Origin: Streptomyces aquilus
Lineage (GTDB): Bacteria; Actinomycetota; Actinomycetes; Streptomycetales; Streptomycetaceae
Direction of reading: 5' to 3'
NCBI RefSeq assembly: GCF_003955715.1
Contig: NZ_CP034463.1
Coordinates: forward strand, 4,340,001 to 4,404,000
Length of the DNA stretch: 64,000 nucleotides
The notes under the pieces were generated by a model. That model did no database searches. It saw nothing but the letters and a program-made list of their open reading frames with translations, and had not been told where the DNA came from. The position numbers were made by a program, and so were the translations under genes. Below are positions 9,392 to 18,232 of this stretch, piece by piece (positions within the stretch are counted from its first letter, which is position 1; each line of letters begins with the position of its first letter).

Positions 9392-11191
9392 TCAGCGCAT
9401 CCGGGTGGCCCACTCCTGCACCTTGGCGATGCGCTGCCGCAGCTGCCCGGCCGTGGCCTCGGCGCTCGGCGGTCCGCCGCACACCCGGCGCAGCTCGGTG
9501 TGGATGACGCCGTGCGGCTTGCCGCTCTGGTGGACGTAAGCACTCACCATCGTGTTGAGCTGCTTCCGCAGCTCCATCATCTCCTTGTGGGAGACGACGG
9601 GCCGCCGCTCGGCGGGCAGTTCCAGCAGGTCCGCCTCGGCGTCCGGCTTCTTGCGGCTGTGCGCGATCTGCCGGGCCTGCCGCTTCTGGAGCAGCAGCTG
9701 CACCTGGTCGGGTTCGAGGAGGCCGGGGATGCCGAGGTAGTCCTGCTCCTCCTCGCTGCCCGGGTGCGCCTGCATGCCGAACTCGGCGCCGTCGTACAGC
9801 ACCCGGTCGAAGACGGCCTCCGACTCCAGCGCCTCGAAGGCGAACTGCTCCTGCTCGCCGGTGTCCTCGTCCTGCTCCTTGTTCGCCTCCTCCATCTCCT
9901 TCTCGGACTCGGCGTACGGGTCCTCCTCGCCCTCCTTCTTCGGCTTGTCGAGGGCGTGGTCCCGCTCCACCTCCATCTCGTTGGCGAAGGTGAGGAGGTC
10001 GGGGACGGTCGGGAGGAACACGGAGGCGGTCTCACCACGCCGCCGGGACCGCACGAAACGCCCGACGGCCTGCGCGAAGAAGAGGGGCGTGGAGATGGTG
10101 GTGGCGTACACCCCGACGGCGAGGCGCGGCACGTCGACGCCTTCCGACACCATCCTGACGGCCACCATCCAGCGGTCGTTGCTCTCGCTGAAGTCGTCGA
10201 TGCGCTTGGACGCGCCCGCGTCGTCGGAGAGCACGAGCGTCGCCTTCGTCCCCGTGATCTCACGGATCAGCTTGGCGTACGCACGTGCGGAGTCCTGGTC
10301 GGAGGCGATGACGAGCGCGCCCGCGTCCGGGATGGCCTTGCGGACCTCGGTGAGCCGCTGGTCGGCGGCGCGCAGCACGCTCGGCATCCACTCACCGCGC
10401 GGGTCGAGCGCCGTACGCCAGGCCTGCGAGATGGCGTCCTTGGTCATGGGCTCGCCGAGCCGGGCGGCGATCTCGTCGCCGGCCTTCGTCCGCCAGCGCA
10501 TGTTGCCGCTGTAGGACAGGAAGATCACCGGGCGCACGACATGGTCGGCGAGCGCGTTCCCGTAGCCGTAGGTGTAGTCGGCGGCGGACCTCCGGATCCC
10601 GTCGTTCCCCTCCTCGTACGTCACGAAGGGGATGGGGTTGGTGTCGGACCGGAACGGCGTACCGGTGAGCGCGAGCCGGCGGGTGGCGGGCTCGAAGGCT
10701 TCGAGGCAGGCCTCGCCCCAGGACTTGGAGTCACCGGCGTGGTGGATCTCGTCGAGGATGACGAGGGTCTTGCGCTGCTCGACGCGGTTGCGGTGCAGCA
10801 TGGGGCGGACGCCGACGCCGGCGTACGTCACGGCGACGCCGTGGTAGTCCTTGCCGAGCGGGCCCGCGCTGTACTCCGGGTCCAGCTTGATCCCTATCCG
10901 GGCGGCCGCCTCGGCCCACTGCTTCTTCAGATGCTCGGTCGGCGCGACCACGGTCACCTGCTGCACGACGTGGTGGTGCAGCAGCCAGGAGGCGAGGGTG
11001 AGGGCGAAGGTCGTCTTGCCGGCGCCCGGGGTCGCCACCGCGAGGAAGTCACGCGGCTGCTCCTGGATGTACTTCTCCATCGCCCCCTGCTGCCAGGCAC
11101 GCAGCTTGCTGGCGGTGCCCCAGGGGGCACGGCCGGGGAAGGCGGGCGAGAGGTGGTGGGACGTGGTGGTGGAGGCGGCGGTGGTAGTCAC
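9392..11191 (-). CDS. DEAD/DEAH-box (SF2, ResIII-type) helicase
   Basis: 599 residues. Walker A VATPGAGKTT is at about 52-61, the DEAH-like motif II DEIHH at 147-151, motif III LTGTPFRSD after it, and motif VI QAVGRFVRSRR in the second RecA domain. An acidic, Glu-rich linker (about 425-455) separates the helicase core from a C-terminal region of unknown role. The protein is conserved in Streptomyces as a stand-alone helicase without restriction subunits nearby. It probably acts on DNA or RNA in the cytoplasm, with unknown substrate. It is monocistronic; a long upstream spacer leads to the Doc gene. Confidence 0.92.
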   Translation of the reverse strand: MTTTAASTTTSHHLSPAFPGRAPWGTASKLRAWQQGAMEKYIQEQPRDFLAVATPGAGKTTFALTLASWLLHHHVVQQVTVVAPTEHLKKQWAEAAARIGIKLDPEYSAGPLGKDYHGVAVTYAGVGVRPMLHRNRVEQRKTLVILDEIHHAGDSKSWGEACLEAFEPATRRLALTGTPFRSDTNPIPFVTYEEGNDGIRRSAADYTYGYGNALADHVVRPVIFLSYSGNMRWRTKAGDEIAARLGEPMTKDAISQAWRTALDPRGEWMPSVLRAADQRLTEVRKAIPDAGALVIASDQDSARAYAKLIREITGTKATLVLSDDAGASKRIDDFSESNDRWMVAVRMVSEGVDVPRLAVGVYATTISTPLFFAQAVGRFVRSRRRGETASVFLPTVPDLLTFANEMEVERDHALDKPKKEGEEDPYAESEKEMEEANKEQDEDTGEQEQFAFEALESEAVFDRVLYDGAEFGMQAHPGSEEEQDYLGIPGLLEPDQVQLLLQKRQARQIAHSRKKPDAEADLLELPAERRPVVSHKEMMELRKQLNTMVSAYVHQSGKPHGVIHTELRRVCGGPPSAEATAGQLRQRIAKVQEWATRMR

Positions 11192-11302
11192 GGTCTCCGT
11201 AGGGGTCCGGTGCGTATGACGACCGGGTCACCTTACCGGCGCCCCGGCGGTGTCAACGCGCGGACGGGGCCGGGTCGCCGGTGGGTGGGACCGAGGTCAC
11301 AG

Positions 11303-11671
11303 TCAGCGCGCGAAGCGCGGCAGATGGGCCGCGATCTTGGGCACGTCCAGGGCGCCCTGACAGACGTCGAAAACGAAGCGCTCGGCCTCGTCCACGTCGA
11401 AGCCGGCGTCCAAGGGGTGCCCGTTCATGTGCAGGAAAACCCAGGTCGCGTACCAGGCGATGCGCTTGTTCCCGTCGACGAGCGCGTGGTTGCGGGCCAG
11501 CGACTCCATCAGTGCGGCAGCCTTCTGCCATACGTCCGGATAGGCGTCCTGCCCGAACACGCTGGACTGCGGACGGGCCGAGGCCGAGTCCAGCAGCCCG
11601 TAGTCACGCACCTCATCTGCCCCGAGCCGCATCGCCAGGTTCAGCAGCTCGGGCAACGTGAGGTAGTGCAT
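11303..11671 (-). CDS. doc: Doc-type toxin (Fic fold)
   Basis: 122 residues with the Fic core HALVDGNKR (62-70), the shortened Doc form of the HxFx(D/N)(G/A)NxxR motif. Doc toxins phosphorylate EF-Tu and stop translation until neutralised by the partner antitoxin. All motif residues are present, so the toxin looks active. It starts at an ATG that shares one base with the upstream antitoxin stop (TGATG), the usual antitoxin-first order. Confidence 0.92.
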   Translation of the reverse strand: MHYLTLPELLNLAMRLGADEVRDYGLLDSASARPQSSVFGQDAYPDVWQKAAALMESLARNHALVDGNKRIAWYATWVFLHMNGHPLDAGFDVDEAERFVFDVCQGALDVPKIAAHLPRFAR

Positions 11672-11868
11672 CAGGCGAGCCTCCGGTTCAGCTCGGCGCT
11701 CGCCTTCAGGACGTGATCCGCCGCCTCGTTGAACAGACGTGAGTGCTCGTTTATGGCCGCGATCACCGCGTCGTGCGCGAACGCCTGCATGCTGCGTCCT
11801 TCCGCCGCCGCACGCTCACGCAGGGCATCAAGCTCTTCGTCCGTGAAACGCAGATTCAGTCCAGCCAT
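11671..11868 (-). CDS. Antitoxin of the Doc pair (ribbon-helix-helix type)
   Basis: 65 residues beginning MAGLNLRFTDEELDAL, a beta-strand followed by two helices as in ribbon-helix-helix DNA-binding antitoxins, then a C-terminal helix (FNEAADHVLKASAELNRRLA) likely to wrap the toxin. Its position directly upstream of doc, with a one-base overlap, supports the role. Antitoxins of this type usually repress their own operon. It is not the Phd fold of the P1 system. Confidence 0.85.
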   Translation of the reverse strand: MAGLNLRFTDEELDALRERAAAEGRSMQAFAHDAVIAAINEHSRLFNEAADHVLKASAELNRRLA

Positions 11869-11900
11869 ACCTCGACGGTACTACGCGGTACCACTCGGTG

Positions 11901-13364
11901 TCATCGAGATTCGACCCGCAACCGCCGCGTCACCCAAGCCCCCACCAACGCCACCCCCGCCATCGGCAGGAACACCGCCGCGAACGCCGCCGGATGAGAC
12001 CCCGCACCGGACGCCTCCGTCGCCTCCGTCGCCGTATGGCTCACCGCGCCGCCGCCCAGGGACGCGAACGCGGCGCCGCCCGCGGCCAGCAGGACGACGT
12101 TGGCGAGGGCGTCGGAGATCTGGAGGGACGCGGAGTTGGTGCCGGCCTCCTCGGGGGCGGAGAGCTGGAGCAGCAGCACGCTGGTCGACGAGATCACCAG
12201 GCCCATGCCGAAGCACCCGAAGGCCCACGCCACCGCGACCGTCCAGGCCGGCACCGAGTCGATCAGCACACTCGGCGCCGCCGCGATCGACGCCGCCACC
12301 AGCACCATCCCGGCCGTCATCAGCCGCTCCCGGTACGGCTCCACCCGCGCCCGTGACTGCACCCACGACCCCAGCGCCCATGTCAGCCCGCCCGCCGCGA
12401 GCGAGAACCCGGCGAGCGTCGGCGTGAGCCCCCGCTGGGTGACCAGCATCAGCGGTACGAAGGACTCGGCGGCGATGAAGGACCCCGCGGCGACCCCGCG
12501 CAGCAGTACGACGGAGGGCAGGCCGCGGGCGGCCCGGTAGGTGCCGCGGGGCAGCAGCCCCAGCACGGCCGGCACGAGGAGCGCGGCGCCCGCGACGCCC
12601 GGGAGCAGGGAGAGCCACCTCAGATCCTGGGCGGCGTACTGCAACAGTCCCGCACCCAGCGAGATGCCGAGGGCGAGGCGGATGCGACGCCGGTCGAACG
12701 CGCCCCCGGCCTTGCCGTCGACCGGCCCGGCCGCCCGCCGGCGGATCTGCGGCAGCGCGAGGGCGAGGGGGAAGACGACGAGTACGGGGATGCCGACGAA
12801 CACCCACCGCCACCCGAGATGCTCGGTCACCGCGCCCGCCGCGAGCGGCCCGACGATCGACGGCACCACCCAGCCCGCGGCGAAGGCGGCCATGATCGCG
12901 GGCCGCAGCCGCTCGGGGTAGGCCCGCCCGACGACGACGTACAACGCGACGATGACCAGCCCGCCGCCGAACCCCTGCACGGCCCGCCCGAGGATGAACA
13001 GCCACATCGCCCCCGCGGTGCCGGACAGCATCAGCCCGGCGGCGAAGGCGGCGATCCCGGTGGTCAGCGGGCCGAGCGGCCCCCGCCGGTCGGACCACTG
13101 GCCAGAGAGGACCATCCCGAGCAGCGAGGTCGTGAAGTACCCCGAGAACGCGAACGCGTACAGCGACACCCCGTCCAGCTCCCGCGCCGCCACCGGCATC
13201 GCCGTCCCGACCGCGGTCGCCTCGAAGGCGATGAGCAGCACGACCGACACGATCCCGACACTGAGCGCCCGGTAGGACCGGCTCAGCACTCCGTCCTCGA
13301 TACCGGCGGGCAGGTCAGGGGCGGTTTCCGCGACGTCGGCGTCGCGCGGTTCGAGGGTGGTCAT
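11901..13364 (-). CDS. MFS drug-efflux-type transporter (14-TM class)
   Basis: 487 residues with about 14 hydrophobic helices and the MFS motif A region (SGQWSDRRGP) after helix 2; the motif-C-like stretch GWVVPSIVGPLAAG fits a drug/proton antiporter. The ATG at 13364 begins MTTLEPRDADVAET; a longer frame upstream has no family similarity. Substrate unknown. It is a single gene, with the tRNA-Cys gene upstream on the other strand. Confidence 0.9.
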   Translation of the reverse strand: MTTLEPRDADVAETAPDLPAGIEDGVLSRSYRALSVGIVSVVLLIAFEATAVGTAMPVAARELDGVSLYAFAFSGYFTTSLLGMVLSGQWSDRRGPLGPLTTGIAAFAAGLMLSGTAGAMWLFILGRAVQGFGGGLVIVALYVVVGRAYPERLRPAIMAAFAAGWVVPSIVGPLAAGAVTEHLGWRWVFVGIPVLVVFPLALALPQIRRRAAGPVDGKAGGAFDRRRIRLALGISLGAGLLQYAAQDLRWLSLLPGVAGAALLVPAVLGLLPRGTYRAARGLPSVVLLRGVAAGSFIAAESFVPLMLVTQRGLTPTLAGFSLAAGGLTWALGSWVQSRARVEPYRERLMTAGMVLVAASIAAAPSVLIDSVPAWTVAVAWAFGCFGMGLVISSTSVLLLQLSAPEEAGTNSASLQISDALANVVLLAAGGAAFASLGGGAVSHTATEATEASGAGSHPAAFAAVFLPMAGVALVGAWVTRRLRVESR

Positions 13365-13585
13365 GGTCGCCAGGGTAAGGGCCGAAGCCGGGTTTGACCC
13401 CTGTCGGGGGGCGGGCTGACGCTGGGACCTTGGTCGTACGACCAGGGCCGTGCCCGCGCCTTTCATGAACGGCGTATGGCAGTCCCGTTGCAGGGCGGGC
13501 GATTCCCTTGAGCCCCTTCTCGCCCCGCCCGTACGGTCGTCTCACCGAGGTCGGAACGGAGTCCGAGGCTCTGATCCCGGTGAAC

Positions 13586-13657
13586 GGCCGTGTGCCCGAG
13601 TGGCTTAGGGACTCGCCTGCAAAGCGAGGTACGTGGGTTCAATTCCCGCCACGGCCT
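13586..13657 (+). tRNA. tRNA-Cys (anticodon GCA)
   Basis: The cloverleaf folds cleanly: acceptor GGCCGTG/CACGGCC, D-stem CCC/GGG, anticodon stem CTCGC/GCGAG with loop CTGCAAA (anticodon GCA), T-stem GTGGG/CCCGC with loop TTCAATT, and discriminator U73, a cysteine identity base. The 3' CCA is not encoded. Confidence 0.96.
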
Positions 13658-13670
13658 CTGTGTCGAGCGC

Positions 13671-13712
13671 GCCGAAAGGGCGGCGCCCCGGTGGGGGTGC
13701 CGCCCTTTCGGC
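13671..13712. terminator. Bidirectional terminator between tRNA-Cys and a secreted-protein gene
   Basis: A 19-bp stem GCCGAAAGGGCGGCGCCCC/GGGGTGCCGCCCTTTCGGC with one G-U type mismatch and a GGTG loop. It sits between two convergent transcription units and can serve both. Confidence 0.8.
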
Positions 13713-13721
13713 TGGTCGGGG

Positions 13722-14126
13722 TCAGGCCCTGGCGTACTCCCAGCCGCCGCACCTGTACGGGGTGCCGTCCGAGCCGTCCTGGAGGCAGGCGCGGATCTGG
13801 AGGGTGGTGCCCTCGGCGAAGGACAGGTCCCAGTCCTTGGCGACGGCGTAGCCGTTGCCGTTGTAGTACGAGTGGGTCGAGGAGCTGGAGTTGTAGCGCC
13901 ACTGGGCGGCCGTGCCGTGGCCGTCCTTCAGCATGTCGAGGGCGGTGAGGATCTCGCCGTCGGCGGCGAAGTACGTCTTCGCGGTGACGTCCGACGAGAC
14001 GATGGAGTTGGAGGCCTCGTAGACCTCACCGGCGGCCTGGGCGGGGGCGATGCCCAGGGCGAGCGCCGACGCGGAGGCCGCGGCCACCCCGAGGGCGGTC
14101 GTCATTCGACGGTGGAGCTTGCGCAC
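13722..14126 (-). CDS. Small secreted protein
   Basis: 134 residues. The signal peptide starts VRKLHRRMTT, has an Ala-rich hydrophobic core and a probable cleavage site after APAQA. The mature part is about 100 residues with two cysteines near the C-terminus (RACLQDG...YRCGGWEYA) that could form a disulphide. It resembles the short extracellular proteins common in Streptomyces, but I recognise no function. The start is GTG 14126 with AGGA eight bases upstream. Confidence 0.8.
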   Translation of the reverse strand: MRKLHRRMTTALGVAAASASALALGIAPAQAAGEVYEASNSIVSSDVTAKTYFAADGEILTALDMLKDGHGTAAQWRYNSSSSTHSYYNGNGYAVAKDWDLSFAEGTTLQIRACLQDGSDGTPYRCGGWEYARA

Positions 14127-14309
14127 AGCAGCGGTCCTCTCTTCGAACAACCGGTCGCGCCCGAACTTACCTGAGGGGAACGGGAGTTGACTGATTATTA
14201 AAGAGGGAGGCCGCGGCCCGTACCCGGCCCCATCCGGTCCTGGAGTCACCCGAGGCACCGGCACCGGAGTCGCCGGAGGAGTGGGCTGGAAGGGCCGAGG
14301 CGGGTGCGG

Positions 14310-15488
14310 TCAGAGCAGGCCGCCCGCCTCGTCCCGCAGCGCCTCCGTCCAGTAGTGCCAGTCGGCGTCCGGTGCGCTGCCGGTGCGGTCGACGGTCGAC
14401 AGGACCTGGATCATCGTGGCCGCCAGCTGGGCGTGCGGCCCCAGCGGCTCGCCCAGCACGCGGTCGCGGCCCTGCGACAGCTCCTCGTCGAGCGTCGCCT
14501 CGCGGCTCAGCAGCCAGAGCGTGAAGGCGAGCGTGGAGACGTCCGTGTTCAGCGGGTGGAGCACCGCCTCGGGCTCGCTCCAGTGCAGGACCGCGCCGGT
14601 CCGGCCGTCGACCACCAGGCTGCTGTCCTCGACGAGATGGCCGAGGCGTATCAAGTGGTCGGCGCCGTCGGGGAGTTCGGCCGCCGGGTCGTCTGCGTGG
14701 TGCTCGGCCAGGGTCGGCAGCGGGACGTCCGTGTCCAGACGGAAGAGCGCTGTGTCCTCGGGCAGGCCCGTGTCGCGCAGGAAGCGGCGGGTGGGTTCAT
14801 GGGTGAGCGTCGCGGGGAAGTCGACCTCCTCGAAGCGCCAGATCTCGCCCTGCCCGAACTCCTGGTCCAGCAACCGGGACGGAAGGTCCAGCGCCAGCCC
14901 CGAGGCCCTGCCGGGACCCGCCGTCAGGGACAGCGGACGGATCAGGGCAGCCGCCCGCCACAACGCCGGCACCTCGCCGCCCGTGCCCTCCTCGAAGATC
15001 GCGAGCAGCTGCCGCGAGGCCTCCGCCGCCACCTGCGGGCCGTGCCGGTCGGCGTAGGCCGCGAACTGGCCGCGCAGCTGAGTCAGTTCCTCCGTCGCCG
15101 TCGCGAAGCGCACCAGCTTCTCCAGCGACGGGGCGAGCGGGCGGCGCTCCATCAGGTCCGGGCGGTCCCACCAGAACTCGGTCGTCGACACCTCGCCCGT
15201 CACGCCGTCGAGCAGGACCGACTCGGTCTCCCGGCCCTCGTCGTCGAGCAGTCCGCCTATGACCAGCTGGTCCCGCATGTCCACGGCCAGCCGCCCGTCG
15301 GGGTCGCCGGTCGCGTCCGTCAGGGTCCGCAGGCCCTCGCGGCCGAGCTCCGCGAAGCTCAACAGGCCGATCTCGGTGGGCAGTCCGGGGCCCGTCAGCC
15401 AGGTGCGCGTGGACGCGTGCGTGACGAGGCGCTCCAGGTCGTCGTCGGTCAAGGTGATCACCGCGGGTGCGGTGCCGGTCGTGCTCAT
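14310..15488 (-). CDS. Double-domain SUKH-4 immunity-type protein
   Basis: 392 residues. Two related halves are visible: THASTRTWLTGPGLPTEIGL near residue 25 and THEPTRRFLRDTGLPEDTAL near residue 240. Each begins the strand-helix pattern of SUKH-4 proteins, which are immunity proteins or nucleic-acid-toxin neutralisers in polymorphic toxin systems. The ATG at 15488 follows GGGGGA. No toxin gene is adjacent, so it may act as a stand-alone immunity or regulatory protein. Confidence 0.75.
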   Translation of the reverse strand: MSTTGTAPAVITLTDDDLERLVTHASTRTWLTGPGLPTEIGLLSFAELGREGLRTLTDATGDPDGRLAVDMRDQLVIGGLLDDEGRETESVLLDGVTGEVSTTEFWWDRPDLMERRPLAPSLEKLVRFATATEELTQLRGQFAAYADRHGPQVAAEASRQLLAIFEEGTGGEVPALWRAAALIRPLSLTAGPGRASGLALDLPSRLLDQEFGQGEIWRFEEVDFPATLTHEPTRRFLRDTGLPEDTALFRLDTDVPLPTLAEHHADDPAAELPDGADHLIRLGHLVEDSSLVVDGRTGAVLHWSEPEAVLHPLNTDVSTLAFTLWLLSREATLDEELSQGRDRVLGEPLGPHAQLAATMIQVLSTVDRTGSAPDADWHYWTEALRDEAGGLL

Positions 15489-15791
15489 CGTTCCCCCGTG
15501 CGTGCGAGCTCTGTGTCCCCGAGCGGGGCTCCGTGTCCCCGAGCAGGGCAGGGCAGGGCAGGGCGGGTTCGTCGTGAAGATCTCGCCGTCGTTCCCCACT
15601 GACCGGAACACTACGCCGCACCACTGACAACGGCCCCGACAGCCGGACCGCCGGGCGACACGGCAACGCCCCACGACACAGAGACGCTCGAACCACCCTG
15701 GCGCGTTGCCTCCCCGCCAGAATCGCCTCCACCGCTCCCCGCCGAGCATCACGTCACACGCACCCGCGCATCACGAGACCGCCCCCGCGGG
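15489..15791. other. Gap with GGGCA pentanucleotide repeats
   Basis: No gene seen. It contains a near-duplicate of GTGTCCCCGAGC (about 15513 and 15533) followed by four tandem GGGCA-type units (15546-15565). The rest is presumably the promoter region of the SUKH-4 gene. Confidence 0.6.
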
Positions 15792-15926
15792 TCACGTCAG
15801 GTACACACCGCCCAGCACGACCACCAGCGCGGCGAGCGCGAACACCAGGATCCACACCAGCAACTTCCCGACGCTGGGCGGCGGTTCGTAGCGCTGCGGG
15901 TCCAGGTCGGGGTCCTGGGAGCTCAC
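15792..15926 (-). CDS. 44-aa single-pass membrane protein coupled to the molybdoenzyme genes
   Basis: Starts at a GTG that overlaps the stop of the molybdopterin subunit (GTGA), so it is the fourth gene of that operon. A polar N-terminus (SSQDPDLDPQRYEPPPSVGK) precedes one transmembrane helix (LLVWILVFALAALVVVLGGVY). It could tether or stabilise the complex at the membrane; this is inferred only from coupling. Confidence 0.7.
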   Translation of the reverse strand: MSSQDPDLDPQRYEPPPSVGKLLVWILVFALAALVVVLGGVYLT

Positions 15927-18232
15927 TGTCCCGTCACCACCGCGGCCTGCGGGCGGATCGGCAGCCGGTTCACCGGGCGGCCGGTCGCGGCCCGTACGGC
16001 GGAGGCGACGGCCGCCGGTGACGTCACCACCGGCACCGCGCTCACCGCCTTCGCGCCGAAGGGCGCGACCACGTCCCGTTCCTCGACGAGCTTCACGATC
16101 CGGATGTCCGGCGCGTCCAGGGCCGTCGGCAGCGCGTACCCGGTGAGGTCCGGGTGCCGGATCAGCCCGCGCGCGGTGCGCAGGTTCTCGGTCAGCGCGA
16201 TGCCCACGCCCTGGGTGACACCGGCCTCGATTCGGGCCGCCAGCTGCGCCGGGTTCAGCACCCGCCCGACGTCCTGGGCGACGGCGAGTTCGACGACCCG
16301 GACGGAGCCGAGTTCGATGTCGACGTCGACCACCGCGCGGATCGCGCAGAAGGCCATGCCGACGAACGCGTCGCCCTGGCCCTGCGCGTCGAGCGGTTCC
16401 GTCGGGTGCGGGCGGCACTGGGCGGTGGCCCACAGCTCCTTGCCGTCCAGGGCCTCGGTGACGGTGGTCGACAGGACGCCGTCGTACGAGGTGATCTTGC
16501 CGTCGGTGATCTGGAGCAGCTCGGTGGACATCCCGAACTTGTGCGCCAGCGGCTGGAGGAGCTGGGTGCGGACCATCTTCGCCGCGCGTTCCACCGCGCC
16601 GCCGGAGACCCAGGTGTGGCGGCCTCGGCAGCCCGCGCCGGCCGGGGGCTGGTCGGTGTCGACGGGGGCCACGTGGACCTCGTCGATGCCGAGGGTCTCC
16701 TGGACGATCTGGCGGGCCAGCGTGGTGAAGCCCTGGCCGGTCTCGACGGCCGCGCAGAGCACGGTCGCGATGCCGTCGTGGACCTTGACGGTGGCCGTGG
16801 AGACCTCGTCGGCGCCCTCGGCGCCGAGCATGTGCACCATGCCCAGGCCGTAGCCCACGCCGCGGCGGATCGCGCCCGGTTCACCCGCGCCTTCGGGGCC
16901 GCCGGGCAGCAGCCACTCGTCCTCGGGGGTGTCCTTGGGCAGCGCGGGCAGCGGGAAGTCCCGTACCGCCTGGAGGAGTTCGGCGACCGGGGCCGGGCAG
17001 GTCACGGTCTGGCCGGTCGGCAGGACGTCGCCGGTGGCCATGGCGTTGCGCAGCCGGAGTTCCGCGGGGTCGATGCCCAGCTTCTTCGCCAGCTTGTCCA
17101 TCTGGGCCTCGTAGGCGGCGCACACCTGCATGGCGCCCTCGCCGCGGACATGGCCGGAGGGCGGGTTGTTGGTGCGCACGGCCCAGCCCTCGATGAAGGC
17201 GTTCGGGACGACATAGGGGCCGCAGGCGAAGCCGACGGCGGCGGCGAGCGCCTCGGAGGAGGTGTCGGCGTAGGCGCCCGCGTCGAGCAGGATCTGCGCC
17301 TCGACCTTCACCAGCTTGCCGTCGGCGTCGGCGTGGTGGCGGTAGCGCAGGAGGGTGGGGTGGCGGTGGGCGTGGCCGAGGAAGGACTCCTCGCGCGTGG
17401 CCGTGAGTTTCACCGGGCAGCCCGTCTTGAGCGCGAGCAGGCCGAGCGGGAGCTGGATGCCCTGGTCCTCGCGGTCGGCCGTGGCGCCGGGGACGCCGGT
17501 GACGACGATCTTGACGCGCTCGGGTTCCAGGCCGTAGCAGGCGGCGGCGGTGTCCCGGTCGGTGTGCGGGTCGGTGGAGGCGAGGTAGAGCTCGACGCCG
17601 CCGTCGGGGCGGGGCACGGCGAGTCCGGCCTCGGCGCCGATGGGGGCCGGATCCTGGCGGCCGATGCGGTACTGGCCCTCGACGACGATCTCGCCGGTCG
17701 CGGCCGGGTCGCCGTGGTGCAGCGGGATGTGCCGGATCAGATTGCCGTCGGCGTGCAGCGGCTCGGCCTCGAAGGCCAGCTCGGGGTCGGTGACCGGGTC
17801 GAGCACCTCGTACTCGACGATGACGGCCGCGGCGGCCATCCGCGCGGTGTCGGGGTGGTCGGCGGCGACGGCCGCGATGGGCTCGCCGTGGTGGCGTACG
17901 ACCTCGGAGGCGAAGACCGGGCGGTCGGCCTTGCCGCGGCCGTACAGCGGGTGGCCGGGGACGTCCTCGTGGGTGATGACCGCGCGGACGCCGGGCATCT
18001 CCCGCGCGTGGGTCGTGTCGATGGACACGATGCGCGCGTGCGGGTGCGGGGAGCGCAGCACGGCCGCCCACAGCAGGCCCTCGGCCCACAGGTCGGCCGC
18101 GTACGGGAACGTGCCCTCGGACTTGGCGCGCGCGTCGGCGGCCGGGAGGGAGGCGCCGAGGCCGTGCGGGATCGGCTCGGGGGCAGGGGCTGCCTCCGCG
18201 GGAGTGGTCGCCGTGGCGGCTTCGTTGCTCAC
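15923..18232 (-). CDS. Xanthine-dehydrogenase-family molybdopterin-binding subunit
   Basis: 769 residues. An N-terminal a/b hammerhead domain (about 45-150, HHGEPIAAVAADHPDTARMA) is followed by the two molybdopterin-binding domains. The family segment normally reading RGFG.PQ appears as VRGEGAMQ. The C-terminal segment that normally ends GxGEP, with the catalytic Glu, reads FGAKAVSAVPVVTSPA (about 725-740), so Ser-Ala replaces Gly-Glu. The fold and partner subunits are right, but activity on purines is doubtful. It starts at GTG 18232 overlapping the Fe-S subunit stop, in an operon of FAD, Fe-S, Mo and small membrane subunits. Confidence 0.88.
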   Translation of the reverse strand: MSNEAATATTPAEAAPAPEPIPHGLGASLPAADARAKSEGTFPYAADLWAEGLLWAAVLRSPHPHARIVSIDTTHAREMPGVRAVITHEDVPGHPLYGRGKADRPVFASEVVRHHGEPIAAVAADHPDTARMAAAAVIVEYEVLDPVTDPELAFEAEPLHADGNLIRHIPLHHGDPAATGEIVVEGQYRIGRQDPAPIGAEAGLAVPRPDGGVELYLASTDPHTDRDTAAACYGLEPERVKIVVTGVPGATADREDQGIQLPLGLLALKTGCPVKLTATREESFLGHAHRHPTLLRYRHHADADGKLVKVEAQILLDAGAYADTSSEALAAAVGFACGPYVVPNAFIEGWAVRTNNPPSGHVRGEGAMQVCAAYEAQMDKLAKKLGIDPAELRLRNAMATGDVLPTGQTVTCPAPVAELLQAVRDFPLPALPKDTPEDEWLLPGGPEGAGEPGAIRRGVGYGLGMVHMLGAEGADEVSTATVKVHDGIATVLCAAVETGQGFTTLARQIVQETLGIDEVHVAPVDTDQPPAGAGCRGRHTWVSGGAVERAAKMVRTQLLQPLAHKFGMSTELLQITDGKITSYDGVLSTTVTEALDGKELWATAQCRPHPTEPLDAQGQGDAFVGMAFCAIRAVVDVDIELGSVRVVELAVAQDVGRVLNPAQLAARIEAGVTQGVGIALTENLRTARGLIRHPDLTGYALPTALDAPDIRIVKLVEERDVVAPFGAKAVSAVPVVTSPAAVASAVRAATGRPVNRLPIRPQAAVVTGQ

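Noticed and set aside
9500..11716. Long open frame on the plus strand opposite the DEAD/DEAH helicase
   Set aside because: It mirrors the GC-rich helicase codons, has no domain and no ribosome binding site; the minus-strand gene has all helicase motifs.
13586..13657. tRNA-Cys as attachment site of the decayed integrase
   Set aside because: The tRNA lies 27 kb away from the integrase remnant, is intact, and no duplicated 3' end of it is seen near 41-44 kb.
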